Shown: positions 45,712 through 54,649 of the stretch, piece after piece
How the letters are laid out: the number at the start of each line of letters is the position of its first letter
Position numbering within the stretch: the stretch's first letter is position 1
NCBI GenBank assembly: GCA_020073085.1
Contig: JAIQFV010000015.1
Location: 52,769 to 116,768, forward strand
Length of the DNA stretch: 64,000 bases
Reading direction: 5' to 3'
DNA from: Terriglobia bacterium
Lineage (GTDB): Bacteria; Acidobacteriota; Terriglobia; JAIQFV01
The notes under the pieces: model-generated
What the model saw: only the letters and a program-made list of their open reading frames with translations
What the model was told of the DNA's origin: nothing
The model's database searches: none
Program-made: the position numbers and the translations under genes

Positions 45712-47358
45712 ATGACTGGGGAGTGTACCACGATATCTGTAGAGACCCGCCCGGCCGAGGCCCGCACACCAGGACAGCGGCGGCGGCTTGGGCGCTGGGG
45801 GCTGATCACCGGAGCTTCGATCCTTGTCATCGCAGGCATCGTGCTGATCGTGTTGGCCCTGAACTGGCCATTCACGCAACAGGCCGTCACGACAGCGCTC
45901 GAGCACCGCTTCGCCCGAACCGTCCAGATCCAGAGCTTCCGCAAAACCTACTTTCCCCCGGGGTGCGTGGCTGAAGGGGTCAGTTTCCTGCACCGGGAAG
46001 GCGAGGACCTGCCCCCGTTGATCAGCGTCCAGGCGCTGATCATTCGCGGGAGCTACTATGGCCTTCTCCGGATTCACAAGCGCGTGGATGACGTCCAGGT
46101 GAAAGGTTTGCACGTGTTAATAGCGCCGCCGGCTAAGAGCGGCCGGCCGCCGAACGTGATCCCGTTGACGACCAGCACTTCCGGCAATTCGGTCACGATT
46201 GGTGCAATCACCGCGGATGACGCTTTGTTGGAGTTTATGCCCAGGCAGCCGGGGCATGAACCCTTCAAGCTGCGGGTTCATCGGTTGACATTCGACCAGG
46301 TCAGTGAGGGCCGGTCCATTCCCTACCATGTAACGTTGTTAAATCCGGAGCCGCCAGGGGAAATTCGGTCGGACGGTAAAATCGGCCCCTGGGATGAGGA
46401 TGACCCCGGCAGTACTCCAGTGACCGGTTCCTACACTTATGAGCACGCGAACCTGGCTGTGTTCGAGGGTATCGCAGGAAGTCTGACGTCCCGCGGCAAG
46501 TTCAGCGGCACCATCGGCCATATGGATACGAATGGCGAAACCGACGTGCCCGACTTCCGGGTATCCGGAAGCAGCCACACCGTTCACCTGACTTCAAAAT
46601 TCCAGGCGGTGGTGGACGGAACGAATGGAGACACGTATCTTCAGAACGTGGAGGCGCATTTTCAGGGAACCACGGTGACGTCGAGTGGCAGCGTGGCCGG
46701 GCACCCCGGCCAGCACGGAAAATCAGCTCGGCTGGAGATGGCCGTGAACGGAGGCCGCATTGAGGATTTGTTGTACCTTTTTACGGAGGAGAAACACTCG
46801 TCGATGACCGGCAGTATCAACCTGCGCGCGAAAGTGGAAGTGCCGCCGGGGCCGCCGGGGTTCTTGAGGAAGCTGGATCTTGCAGTCGGCTTCGGCATTG
46901 GCAGCGGGCGCTTCACGGACACAGACTTACAACAGTCGGTCAACACATTAACTCAGAGTGCCCGCGGCGAGAACAAGAAGCAGCAAGCCGAAAACCCGGA
47001 AACGGTGCTCTCGAATCTTAAGGGTCGGATCTCGGTGAACAACGGCGTCGCAACGCTGTCCAACATCTCCTTCAGCGCTCCGGGTACGCTCGCCGAGCTG
47101 CATGGCACCTACAACTTGCTGGACCGAAAAGTCGATCTCCATGGAATTTTGCACACCAACGGAAAGTTATCCGACACCACGTCGGGATTCAAGGCGCTGG
47201 TATTGAAGGCCGTCGGTCCGTTCCTGAAAAAGAAGTCTGTTACGGTCGTCCCCTTCACGATTACCGGCACATCTTCCAATCCTTCTTTCGCGTTGGATTT
47301 TGCTGGAAAAAGCCGGGAATCCTCTCTCCCCCCAGCCGGTGAGCCGCGACAATTCTGA
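45712..47358 (+). CDS. AsmA-like envelope protein
   Basis: This 548-residue protein has a single N-terminal anchor (~30-52, WGLITGASILVIAGIVLIVL). A long periplasmic region of beta-rich repeats follows (VQIQSFRKTYFPPGCVAEGV; DDVQVKGLHVLIAPP). The AsmA-type C-terminal block is ISVNNGVATLSNISFSAPGT, TYNLLDRKVDLHGILHTNGK, FLKKKSVTVVPFTITGT. AsmA-family proteins bridge inner and outer membranes in phospholipid transport. The anchor and C-terminal pattern make the family call fair; the details are unknown. Confidence 0.72.
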   Translation: MTGECTTISVETRPAEARTPGQRRRLGRWGLITGASILVIAGIVLIVLALNWPFTQQAVTTALEHRFARTVQIQSFRKTYFPPGCVAEGVSFLHREGEDLPPLISVQALIIRGSYYGLLRIHKRVDDVQVKGLHVLIAPPAKSGRPPNVIPLTTSTSGNSVTIGAITADDALLEFMPRQPGHEPFKLRVHRLTFDQVSEGRSIPYHVTLLNPEPPGEIRSDGKIGPWDEDDPGSTPVTGSYTYEHANLAVFEGIAGSLTSRGKFSGTIGHMDTNGETDVPDFRVSGSSHTVHLTSKFQAVVDGTNGDTYLQNVEAHFQGTTVTSSGSVAGHPGQHGKSARLEMAVNGGRIEDLLYLFTEEKHSSMTGSINLRAKVEVPPGPPGFLRKLDLAVGFGIGSGRFTDTDLQQSVNTLTQSARGENKKQQAENPETVLSNLKGRISVNNGVATLSNISFSAPGTLAELHGTYNLLDRKVDLHGILHTNGKLSDTTSGFKALVLKAVGPFLKKKSVTVVPFTITGTSSNPSFALDFAGKSRESSLPPAGEPRQF

Positions 47359-47475
47359 TTGAGGGGGTTTCCTCCCACGGGCTGTTGCCCCAGTCCCTCT
47401 GTTACAGTGCTCAATGGTTCGGGGCCGATGACATTATGCGGACTACAATAATCAAAGGTTGGTCGAGCAGAGAAT

Positions 47476-47877
47476 ATGTACAAAAACTTAATCATTGCAG
47501 CCATCACAACTGTTCTTGCCGTAACTATGCTCCTTGCTGTAGACACACGTCTTCAAAAAGACACAGACGAGACAATTGCCTATCTGTTGGCCTTCGTTGC
47601 CAAATCCGATTGTACCTTCATTCGTAACGGCCAGTCCTACACTGGCAAACGAGCGTCGGATCACTTGAATAGCAAGTATCAATATTACAAGGACAAAATC
47701 GCGACACCGGAAGATTTCATCCGGCTTGCTGCCACCAAGAGTATGCTCTCGGGTAAACCCTACATGATCAGGACGACCGAAGGAAAAGAACTGCGGAGTG
47801 ACGAGTGGATGAAACATATCCTGGAAGAGTACAGAAAAACCAGGAAAGACAAGGAAGAAAAGAAGACGGGCGGCTAA
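47476..47877 (+). CDS. DUF5329 family exported or anchored protein
   Basis: This 133-residue protein has an N-terminal hydrophobic segment (~4-22) and then ETIAYLLAFVAKSDCTFIRNG, YTGKRASDHLNSKYQYYKDK, EDFIRLAATKSMLSGKPYMI, the DUF5329 pattern. The single conserved Cys and the H-L-x-x-K-Y run are typical. The function of the family is not known. The C-terminal ~20 residues are highly charged. Confidence 0.78.
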   Translation: MYKNLIIAAITTVLAVTMLLAVDTRLQKDTDETIAYLLAFVAKSDCTFIRNGQSYTGKRASDHLNSKYQYYKDKIATPEDFIRLAATKSMLSGKPYMIRTTEGKELRSDEWMKHILEEYRKTRKDKEEKKTGG

Positions 47878-48294
47878 TAAAGACACCCTGGACGTTGCCG
47901 TCCATTAGGCTTCGGGATGTAGACTCTCCGAGAGGCCTGTGCCCAGGGTCGCCTCGATGCTCCCGACTGTCGAGATCTCCTAACTGATCCTCACATTCCC
48001 TTCTCATGCTCTCCTCATCTCACCCCGTCCACACCGGGGGTCGATTGTCACTTGATGGCGTAGAAGCTTCCCCGCATGAAGGGGGGTGTGAGTCGGCGGA
48101 GTCAGGCGGAAAACTGCTCCTTGCTCCTTTCCCCGTCGCGGCGGCCTCCTGCGTCGATGATTTTCCGTCGGTTCATCCCGGCGCTCTGAAGGGGCTGGTC
48201 AAATCAGAACAGACAGCTCGATGGGGCCCTGTTAACGTGTTTTGGACTCGAGAGCTAGTATTCAGAAGAAGTCCAGAAGAAAGGAAGGTCCACA
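47878..48294. other. Gene-free stretch
   Basis: These 417 bp show no gene that I accept. The open frame beginning at 48006 has no site or protein-like content until it reaches the flavin reductase at 48561. Confidence 0.4.
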
Positions 48295-48450
48295 ATGTTG
48301 CTACTCATTGTCGTTTTGGTGTTGGTTTTGGGTGCCGGGGGAGGGTACTACGGCCATACCCGCTGGGGTTACCAGGGAGGCGCTGGCGTAGGGCTGGGTA
48401 CCATATTAGTGATTCTCCTTATAGCCTACCTGTTAGGGATTTTGCATTGA
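48295..48450 (+). CDS. 51-residue single-pass membrane peptide (DUF3309-like)
   Basis: ATG 48295 follows AAAGGAAGG. The product has two hydrophobic stretches (MLLLIVVLVLVLGAG and GLGTILVILLIAYLLGIL) around a Gly/Tyr-rich centre (YYGHTRWGYQGG). This resembles DUF3309-type small proteins common in soil bacteria. The role is unknown; stress-linked small membrane proteins often look like this. Confidence 0.65.
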   Translation: MLLLIVVLVLVLGAGGGYYGHTRWGYQGGAGVGLGTILVILLIAYLLGILH

Positions 48451-48560
48451 GGCAAAGCTCGCCGCTCAGCACTCCTCCCCGATCGGTGCTTACTTGTGGC
48501 GCAAGGGAGCAACTTGAAGGCGGGCCCCGGAAGATGCAATGCAATACGAGAGGAGAACTT

Positions 48561-48931
48561 ATGAGCACCAGCAAAGCTTCGCCGGTCACTTTGTCCAAAC
48601 TCCTGAGCCGGCATGAAGTCGCCGAACGCACTATAGCCTTCCGCTTTGAAAAGCCATCGAAGTGGACATTCAAGGCGGGCCAGTTTCTTGACATGACTTT
48701 GCTCGATCCTTCAGAGACGGATGCCGAAGGAGATACGCGCACGTTTTCAATCGCGAGTGCTCCCCACGATGAAACCCTGATGGTGGCTACTCGAATGCGC
48801 GATACGGCTTTCAAGCGAGTGTTAAACACAATGCCGCTCGAATCCGCGATTAAGATCGAAGGTCCGTGATGATCAATGAGGCCGGAGTCGGCGATGACGA
48901 CATTCGCGCGGAAGAGTTTGCGGGCTACTGA
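48561..48931 (+). pseudogene. Ferredoxin-NADP reductase-like gene with internal deletion
   Basis: ATG 48561 follows AGGAG. Residues 1-102 are a normal FAD-binding domain start (EVAERTIAFRFEKPSKWTFK, GQFLDMTLLD, RTFSIASAPHDETLMVATRM). After IKIEGP a stop is met (48867-48869). The normal C-terminal tail (MINEAGVGDDDIRAEEFAGY) continues at once in another frame and ends at 48931. Roughly 110 residues of the NAD(P) domain are missing. The gene is dead by deletion, with a shift of frame at the join. Confidence 0.78.
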
Positions 48932-49137
48932 TCGTTCATTGTCTGCCTCCACCCCCGGAAGACATTTGCCGGCATCTACTAATTCGACCTGCCCAACCTA
49001 TGCGATCAGTAGGAATGCGGGTGCATGGCAGCAGATCACATGATGTCCATTGGAGATCCAAGACGGTTCACGTCCTCACAATGCGCGCCGCAATTCCCCG
49101 AACTTCCTGAGGCAAAGAAAGGTGAGGAGGAAGCATT

Positions 49138-50493
49138 ATGCATCTCAATAAGAAAGTAAGCGTCGTCATCGGCCTGGCAGCGGTGATCGCCGGGACAGGG
49201 CTGCTCATCCGTCATTTTGTGTCCGCACAGCACGCGCCCGCGTTCCGCTTCACGACCGTGCAACGAGGTGACCTCCAAGCCCTCGTCTCGGCGACCGGGA
49301 CACTCAATGCCGTCACAACCGTCAGCGTCGGCACACAGGTCTCAGGACAGGTCTCCGCGCTGCTGGTCGACTTCAACGACCACGTCAAAAAGGGACAACT
49401 CCTCGCCCGTATCGACCCGACCATCGCACAGCAGGGGGTGGCCGATGCACAGGCGAACCTCGAGAAGGCGCAAGCGCAGGCAAACCAGGCCTCACGCGAT
49501 CAGAAACGCAACCGCGAGCTCTCGTCGGGCGGGCTCATCGCGCGGAGCACGCTCGAGCAGGGCCGATCTGCACTGAAGGTCGCGCAAGCCGATGTGAAAT
49601 CGGCCAGTGTCGCCCTCCAGCGGGCGAAGCAGAACCTGTCGTTCACCTCCATCTACTCGCCCATCGATGGCGTCGTGGTCGAGCGGAACGTCAACAATGG
49701 ACAGACGGTGGCGGCGAGTCTCTCCGCTCCTCAGCTGTTCCTCATCGCGAACGATCTCTCGCACATGCAGATCCTCGCGCAGGTGGGTGAAAGCGACATC
49801 GAGCTAATCAAGCAAGGCCAGTCAGTGAAGTTCACCGTGCAGGCCTTGCCGGGACAGACCGCAAGCGGCAGCGATTCCGACGACGTGATCCTGATCCCCT
49901 ACACGACTGCAGCGACCCGTCTCACGGGCAAGCCCCGCATTCCGCAGATTCTCGCCAGCACCGCCTCGGAAGGCGAACTCTCGGCGGCGCAGGACGAGAT
50001 CAAAACGCTGCTGCGTGAGTCGCATCACATCACCGGCGATGATGAGGATGATTTCACGGTCCGCAATCAGACCGACCTCGCCACCGCTGCAGAGAGCAGC
50101 ACCCGCGTGATGACCCTGCTGATGGCGGCGATCGCATCGATCTCACTGCTCGTCGGCGGCATCGGCATCATGAACATCATGCTGGTGTCGGTCACGGAGC
50201 GGACGCGCGAGATCGGCATTCGCCTCGCGCTCGGCGCGCGCGGCTCGGACGTGCTGACGCAGTTCCTCGTTGAGAGCATCGTGATGGGCGTCCTGGGCGG
50301 CATCGGCGGTCTCGTTCTCGGCATCACGAGCGCGAAGGTGCTCGCCCACTTCACGGGATGGGAAACAAACATTTCGCCGCTCGTGATGATTATTGCCGTC
50401 GGCTTTTCCGGCGCAGTCGGCGTCTTCTTTGGCTTCTACCCGGCGCAGAAAGCGGCAGCGCTGCGTCCGATCGAGGCCTTGAGGTACGAGTAA
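49138..50493 (+). pseudogene. In-frame MacA-MacB chimera (deletion scar)
   Basis: One 451-residue frame begins as a MacA/HlyD adaptor: membrane anchor ~8-28, lipoyl and coiled-coil region ~40-175 (VSVGTQVSGQVSALLVDFND), beta barrel to ~238. At about residue 239 (PGQTASG) it changes into the C-terminal half of a MacB permease (SDDVILIPYTTAATRL, then ISLLVGGIGIMNIMLVSVTE and PIEALRYE). The MacB ATPase and the MacA C terminus are absent. Both parents have a GQT-x-G-like sequence at the join, so a deletion between short similar sequences is likely. A working pump is not expected, though the fused protein would be translated. Confidence 0.8.
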
Positions 50494-50514
50494 GCGCATT
50501 CGGTCGACGTCCCG

Positions 50515-50748
50515 TTCCACAACAGATACAATACCTTCGGCGGAAGACACGCCGATCATATTACGTTAATGCCTGCGGCCCACTCCAAAACGGACACTGC
50601 CGCGCGGGTCATCCTGCGCGACAACGGCGTTGGGGTTCCTCCGCAATCCACTCGAATTCTTCGGCAGCCCCGCCGATTTGAAGTCACCCATGCTTCTGAT
50701 CAGCCTTCCAACAAGACCAGGACGATAAATCACTCAGTCGAGGCATGA
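50515..50748 (+). pseudogene. Possible histidine-kinase ATPase-domain remnant
   Basis: A frame continuing past the chimera's stop encodes YNTFGGRHADHITLMPAAH and RVILRDNGVGVPPQS. This resembles the N- and G1-box region of HATPase domains (usual forms HAFPGGR and DDGVGLPP). It has no start and ends exactly where the next gene's GTG begins. The similarity is short and the call is tentative. Confidence 0.35.
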
Positions 50749-53382
50749 GTGGAAACCTCAGAGAAGACCCTGAACACAACCGGGCGCACCGATAACCCCC
50801 CTAGCAAAAACGGGCCGCATTTTTCCGTTCAACTGTTGGAAAAAGCGCGTGCTGATACCGATGCCGTTCTGAAGGAGCTGGGATCGCAACTCAGTGGCCT
50901 GAGCGAGACTGAAGCCGATTCTCGCTTGAAGCAAGTGGGGACGAACGAGATCGCCCGGGAGAAGCGTCAGTCCGGCCTGATGCGCCTCTTGAGTAACATC
51001 AAAAATCCATTGGTCCTCCTGCTTCTGGCGCTGGGCGTGCTTTCCTTCCTAACGGGTGACCTGCGGGCGATGGTGGTTATTTTCGTGATGGTGGTTCTGG
51101 GCGTGGTGTTGCGCTTCTTCCAGGAAATGCGCGCCGATAACGCGGCCGAAAAGCTCAAAGCGATGGTCAGCAACACGGCGACTTTGGTCCGGGATGGCAA
51201 GGAGAAAGAAGTCTCACTCAAGATGCTGGTGCCTGGAGATATCATCCGGCTGGCAGCCGGTGATATGGTGCCGGCGGATGTCCGGGTGCTCTCCGCCAAA
51301 GACCTGTTTCTGAATCAGGCGGCTCTCACTGGCGAAGCCCTGCCTGTCGAAAAGAAAGCCGCCCTCGCTCCGGCAGACGTTCAAAATCCGCTCGACCTTC
51401 CCAATATCTGCTTCCTGGGTTCCAACGTGGAGAGTGGATCCGCGACGGCCGTGGTCCTCCACACCGGGAACCAGACCTACTTTGGATCCCTGGCCGTCAG
51501 CATTGTCAGCGAGCGCCAGCTCACCAGCTTCGACAAGGGCATCAACAAGTTTACCTGGATGATGATCTGCTTTATCGCCGTCATGGTTCCGGCGGTTTTC
51601 CTCATCAACGGACTGAGCAAGCACAACTGGCTGGAAGCTTTCCTGTTTGCCATGGCCGTGGCAGTCGGGCTGACCCCCGAGATGCTGCCCATGATCGTGA
51701 CCGTTAACCTGGCCAAGGGCGCCCTCGCGATGTCGCGCAAGAAAGTGATCGTCAAACGCCTGAATGCCATCCAGAATTTCGGGGCGATGGATGTGCTGTG
51801 TACCGACAAAACCGGCACCCTGACCCAGGGCAAGATCGTGCTCGAAAAGCACCTGGACGCGCACGGCGATCCAAGCCAGAAGGTGCTCGACTATGGCTAT
51901 CTGAACAGCTACCACCATACCGGGTTGAAGAACCTGCTCGACGAGGCGATCCTCGACCATGAGGAATTGGAAGAACGCTTGAAAGCGAACAAAAAGTACC
52001 GCAAGATCGACGAGATTCCTTTCGACTTCGTGCGGCGCCGGATGTCGGTGGTGGTGGAAGATGAAACCGGGTTGAACACGCTGATCTGCAAAGGCGCGGT
52101 GGATGAAGTGATGACCCTGTGCACCCGGGTGGAACTCCAGGGGAAAGTCATCGCTGTTCAGGCCGAACACGACGCCAAACGCCGGCAGATGGTGGACGCC
52201 CTGAATGGTCAGGGCTTCCGGGTGATAGCCCTGGCGTATAAGGAAATGCCGAACGCCCCGGATGAACCCGTCTATGCGATCAAGGATGAGTCGGACCTGA
52301 TCCTGCTGGGTTTCCTGGCCTTCCTCGATCCGCCCAAGGGCACCGCGACGGAGGCATTGAAGCAGCTTCGCACCCTGAACGTGAATGTCAAGGTTTTAAC
52401 CGGCGATAACGAGATCATCACCGCCTATATCTGCAAGGAAGTGGGCATATCGGTGGAGCATCTATTGCTCGGCTCCCAAATCGAGACGATGAGCGTGGCG
52501 GAATTGGCTGAAGCGGTCGGCGCAACGAGCGTCTTTGCCCGCCTGGCCCCGGCTCACAAGGAACACATCATCCGTGCGCTCCAAAGCAGGGGTCACGTGG
52601 TGGGGTTTATGGGCGATGGGATCAACGATGCCCCGGCCTTGAAAGCCGCCGACGTAGGCATCTCAGTGGACAGCGCGGTAGACATCGCCAAGGAGTCATC
52701 CGATATCATCCTGCTGGAGAACAGCCTGCTGGTGCTGGAGCAGGGTGTGCTGGAAGGCCGGCGGGTGTTCGGCAACATTGTCAAGTACATCAAGATGGCG
52801 GCCAGCTCGAACTTCGGCAACATGTTCAGCGTCGTGGGCGCCAGCGCATTCCTGCCCTTCCTGCCCATGCTGCCGATCCAGGTGCTGACCAACAACCTCC
52901 TGTACGACTTCTCGCAGACCACCATCCCCACTGACGAGGTGGACGCGGACTGGTTGATCCGGCCGCGCCAGTGGACGATCGGGAAGATCATGCATTTCAT
53001 CCTGTTTATCGGGCCGATCAGCTCGATCTTCGATTACCTGACGTTCTTCCTGATGCTGTACGTTTTCAACTGCTGGCATAACCCGGCCCTGTTTCACACC
53101 GGCTGGTTCGTGGAGTCGCTCTTCACCCAGACGCTAATCATCCATGTCATTCGCACCAACAAGATTCCGTTTATCGAAAGCCGGGCGAGCCGCCCGCTGA
53201 TTCTCACTTCAATACTCATCGTCGCGGTGGGCGCCTGGCTGACGATTTCGCCCCTCGCGAAAACGCTCGGATTTGTCCCGCTCCCGCCGTTATACTGGCT
53301 GTTTCTGGCGATCATGCTGCTGGGTTATGCGATCCTGACCCAGGTGGTGAAGACCTGGTTCATTCGCAGGTTTGGCGAATAA
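50749..53382 (+). CDS. mgtA: Magnesium-translocating P-type ATPase (MgtA/MgtB type)
   Basis: This 877-residue P-ATPase has ALTGEALPVE in the actuator domain, phosphorylation site Asp353 (CTDKTGTLTQGK), GDGINDAPALKAADVGISVD, and a C-terminal membrane block with NLLYDFSQTTIPTDEVDADW, the form seen in MgtA. It has about ten helices. The family imports Mg2+ (some members Ni2+). The start is GTG 50749; there is no ATG in frame nearby. The gene has no leader-peptide or riboswitch that I can identify, and its upstream DNA is the decayed kinase fragment. Confidence 0.9.
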   Translation: METSEKTLNTTGRTDNPPSKNGPHFSVQLLEKARADTDAVLKELGSQLSGLSETEADSRLKQVGTNEIAREKRQSGLMRLLSNIKNPLVLLLLALGVLSFLTGDLRAMVVIFVMVVLGVVLRFFQEMRADNAAEKLKAMVSNTATLVRDGKEKEVSLKMLVPGDIIRLAAGDMVPADVRVLSAKDLFLNQAALTGEALPVEKKAALAPADVQNPLDLPNICFLGSNVESGSATAVVLHTGNQTYFGSLAVSIVSERQLTSFDKGINKFTWMMICFIAVMVPAVFLINGLSKHNWLEAFLFAMAVAVGLTPEMLPMIVTVNLAKGALAMSRKKVIVKRLNAIQNFGAMDVLCTDKTGTLTQGKIVLEKHLDAHGDPSQKVLDYGYLNSYHHTGLKNLLDEAILDHEELEERLKANKKYRKIDEIPFDFVRRRMSVVVEDETGLNTLICKGAVDEVMTLCTRVELQGKVIAVQAEHDAKRRQMVDALNGQGFRVIALAYKEMPNAPDEPVYAIKDESDLILLGFLAFLDPPKGTATEALKQLRTLNVNVKVLTGDNEIITAYICKEVGISVEHLLLGSQIETMSVAELAEAVGATSVFARLAPAHKEHIIRALQSRGHVVGFMGDGINDAPALKAADVGISVDSAVDIAKESSDIILLENSLLVLEQGVLEGRRVFGNIVKYIKMAASSNFGNMFSVVGASAFLPFLPMLPIQVLTNNLLYDFSQTTIPTDEVDADWLIRPRQWTIGKIMHFILFIGPISSIFDYLTFFLMLYVFNCWHNPALFHTGWFVESLFTQTLIIHVIRTNKIPFIESRASRPLILTSILIVAVGAWLTISPLAKTLGFVPLPPLYWLFLAIMLLGYAILTQVVKTWFIRRFGE

Positions 53383-53524
53383 TCGCGGGACAATTCGGGA
53401 CTTTCCTGAATTTATGGGATAGCCCACGAGGTCAGGTCAGTATATGAATATGCCCCGTCGGCGCATGGTCCTGAAAGCACACGAGCGTCAGATGTTGTTG
53501 GAATCTGAATTTCTCTAATTTCAT

Positions 53525-54442
53525 TTAGAAATGTGACGATCTCTTTAATTGTGAAACTGAAATATCTACTGGTGGGTTTGCACCAAATGATGAAGACCAA
53601 AGTAAGAACTCATCGATGCCTTCCGAGCAAACAATGGGGATCATCCTCACATATTCCCGTTCCATCAATTGCCCAAGCCCAGCTGACTTATTCACCGGAG
53701 GGACTGTATGTTTTAACCCAGGCGATGCGTGATACTGATAAATAATCCACTTTGCGCGCTGAAGATTTGATTGCGAGATATCTATTTCTCCTGTTCGCAA
53801 GTCTGCTGCACCAAGATCAACATCTGAGACCCAAATCTGCGCAGTTGTAAAAATCACTGGGAGAAGGTCAACGGTTTCCCGTAACTCAAGACAATTGGGA
53901 TTCCTCATAAAGATTTCCAGCATCCCGTTTAACGCTCGGCACACCTGAGTTGCCGCTTCTTCGATCGTTCCCTTGATCTGTCCAGTTGCGTCTCCTCTCT
54001 TACCGGATTTGATTTCAACGGCTATTTGATAAGGCTTTGGGCCATCGTGAAGATCAACAATTGCTGCTCGGGAGCGCAGTTTCCTATTTTCACCAAGTTC
54101 CGCATGTTCCATCACAAAAATTCGTTTACTCCGGTTCCTCCTGTAATATGGCGCATAGGCAAAACACCAGTCTGAGAATGCCGGGTTAGCACGTTTGCAT
54201 TCAGCCAGGATGTAATATGGAGAGGAATTGAAATGCTTAAGAACAAAGTCTACGCGTGTTCCAAACTGTTGGACTTCAACTGGAAACTCCGTGGCTTCAA
54301 ATACCCATTTGGATTTATTTGCTCGAAAGAGTTCTTCTGCCCGTCTTAGGACGCTGTATTGAAAAGGGTGTCCTTGTCTATTAAGGGCAACATCGAAGGC
54401 TTTCAAGACTTGGTTTCTCCTGTTTTCTTTTTCAGTAGGCAT
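53525..54442 (-). CDS. PD-(D/E)XK-like putative nuclease next to a restriction enzyme
   Basis: The product has about 305 residues from ATG 54442 (a GTG at 54472 is also in frame). Residues 63-83 read RVDFVLKH...YYILAECKR: Asp65 and Glu81-C-Lys83 with beta-strand residues between, the layout of a PD-(D/E)XK nuclease core. A second acidic/Lys pair occurs in YQIAVEIKSGK. No motor or binding domain is seen. It follows the fused restriction-modification gene on the same strand (207 bp) and its DNA is clearly more AT-rich than the window, suggesting transfer. It may be an accessory nuclease or control factor of the island. Confidence 0.55.
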   Translation of the reverse strand: MPTEKENRRNQVLKAFDVALNRQGHPFQYSVLRRAEELFRANKSKWVFEATEFPVEVQQFGTRVDFVLKHFNSSPYYILAECKRANPAFSDWCFAYAPYYRRNRSKRIFVMEHAELGENRKLRSRAAIVDLHDGPKPYQIAVEIKSGKRGDATGQIKGTIEEAATQVCRALNGMLEIFMRNPNCLELRETVDLLPVIFTTAQIWVSDVDLGAADLRTGEIDISQSNLQRAKWIIYQYHASPGLKHTVPPVNKSAGLGQLMEREYVRMIPIVCSEGIDEFLLWSSSFGANPPVDISVSQLKRSSHF

Positions 54443-54649
54443 ATTGAATGCTCTGGTATCAGTTGGAATCACTTGGCATCGACGAAAACTCAGGTGTGAT
54501 CCTTAATTTTTCCACTGTCACAGACACAACACCTGATCGCCTTACCGCATGGAAAATTCGGGACAATCCAGGCAGACCGTTTCCACGTTGGCGAATATCA
54601 TCTGTTCGGCTTCGGCCAAAATTATCTCACGATGGTTTCGAACAGGGTT

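Noticed and set aside
48006..48869. A 287-codon open frame leading into the flavin reductase
   Set aside because: Only the part from ATG 48561 (with AGGAG) looks like protein. The upstream part overlaps the clear small gene at 48295-48450 in another frame.
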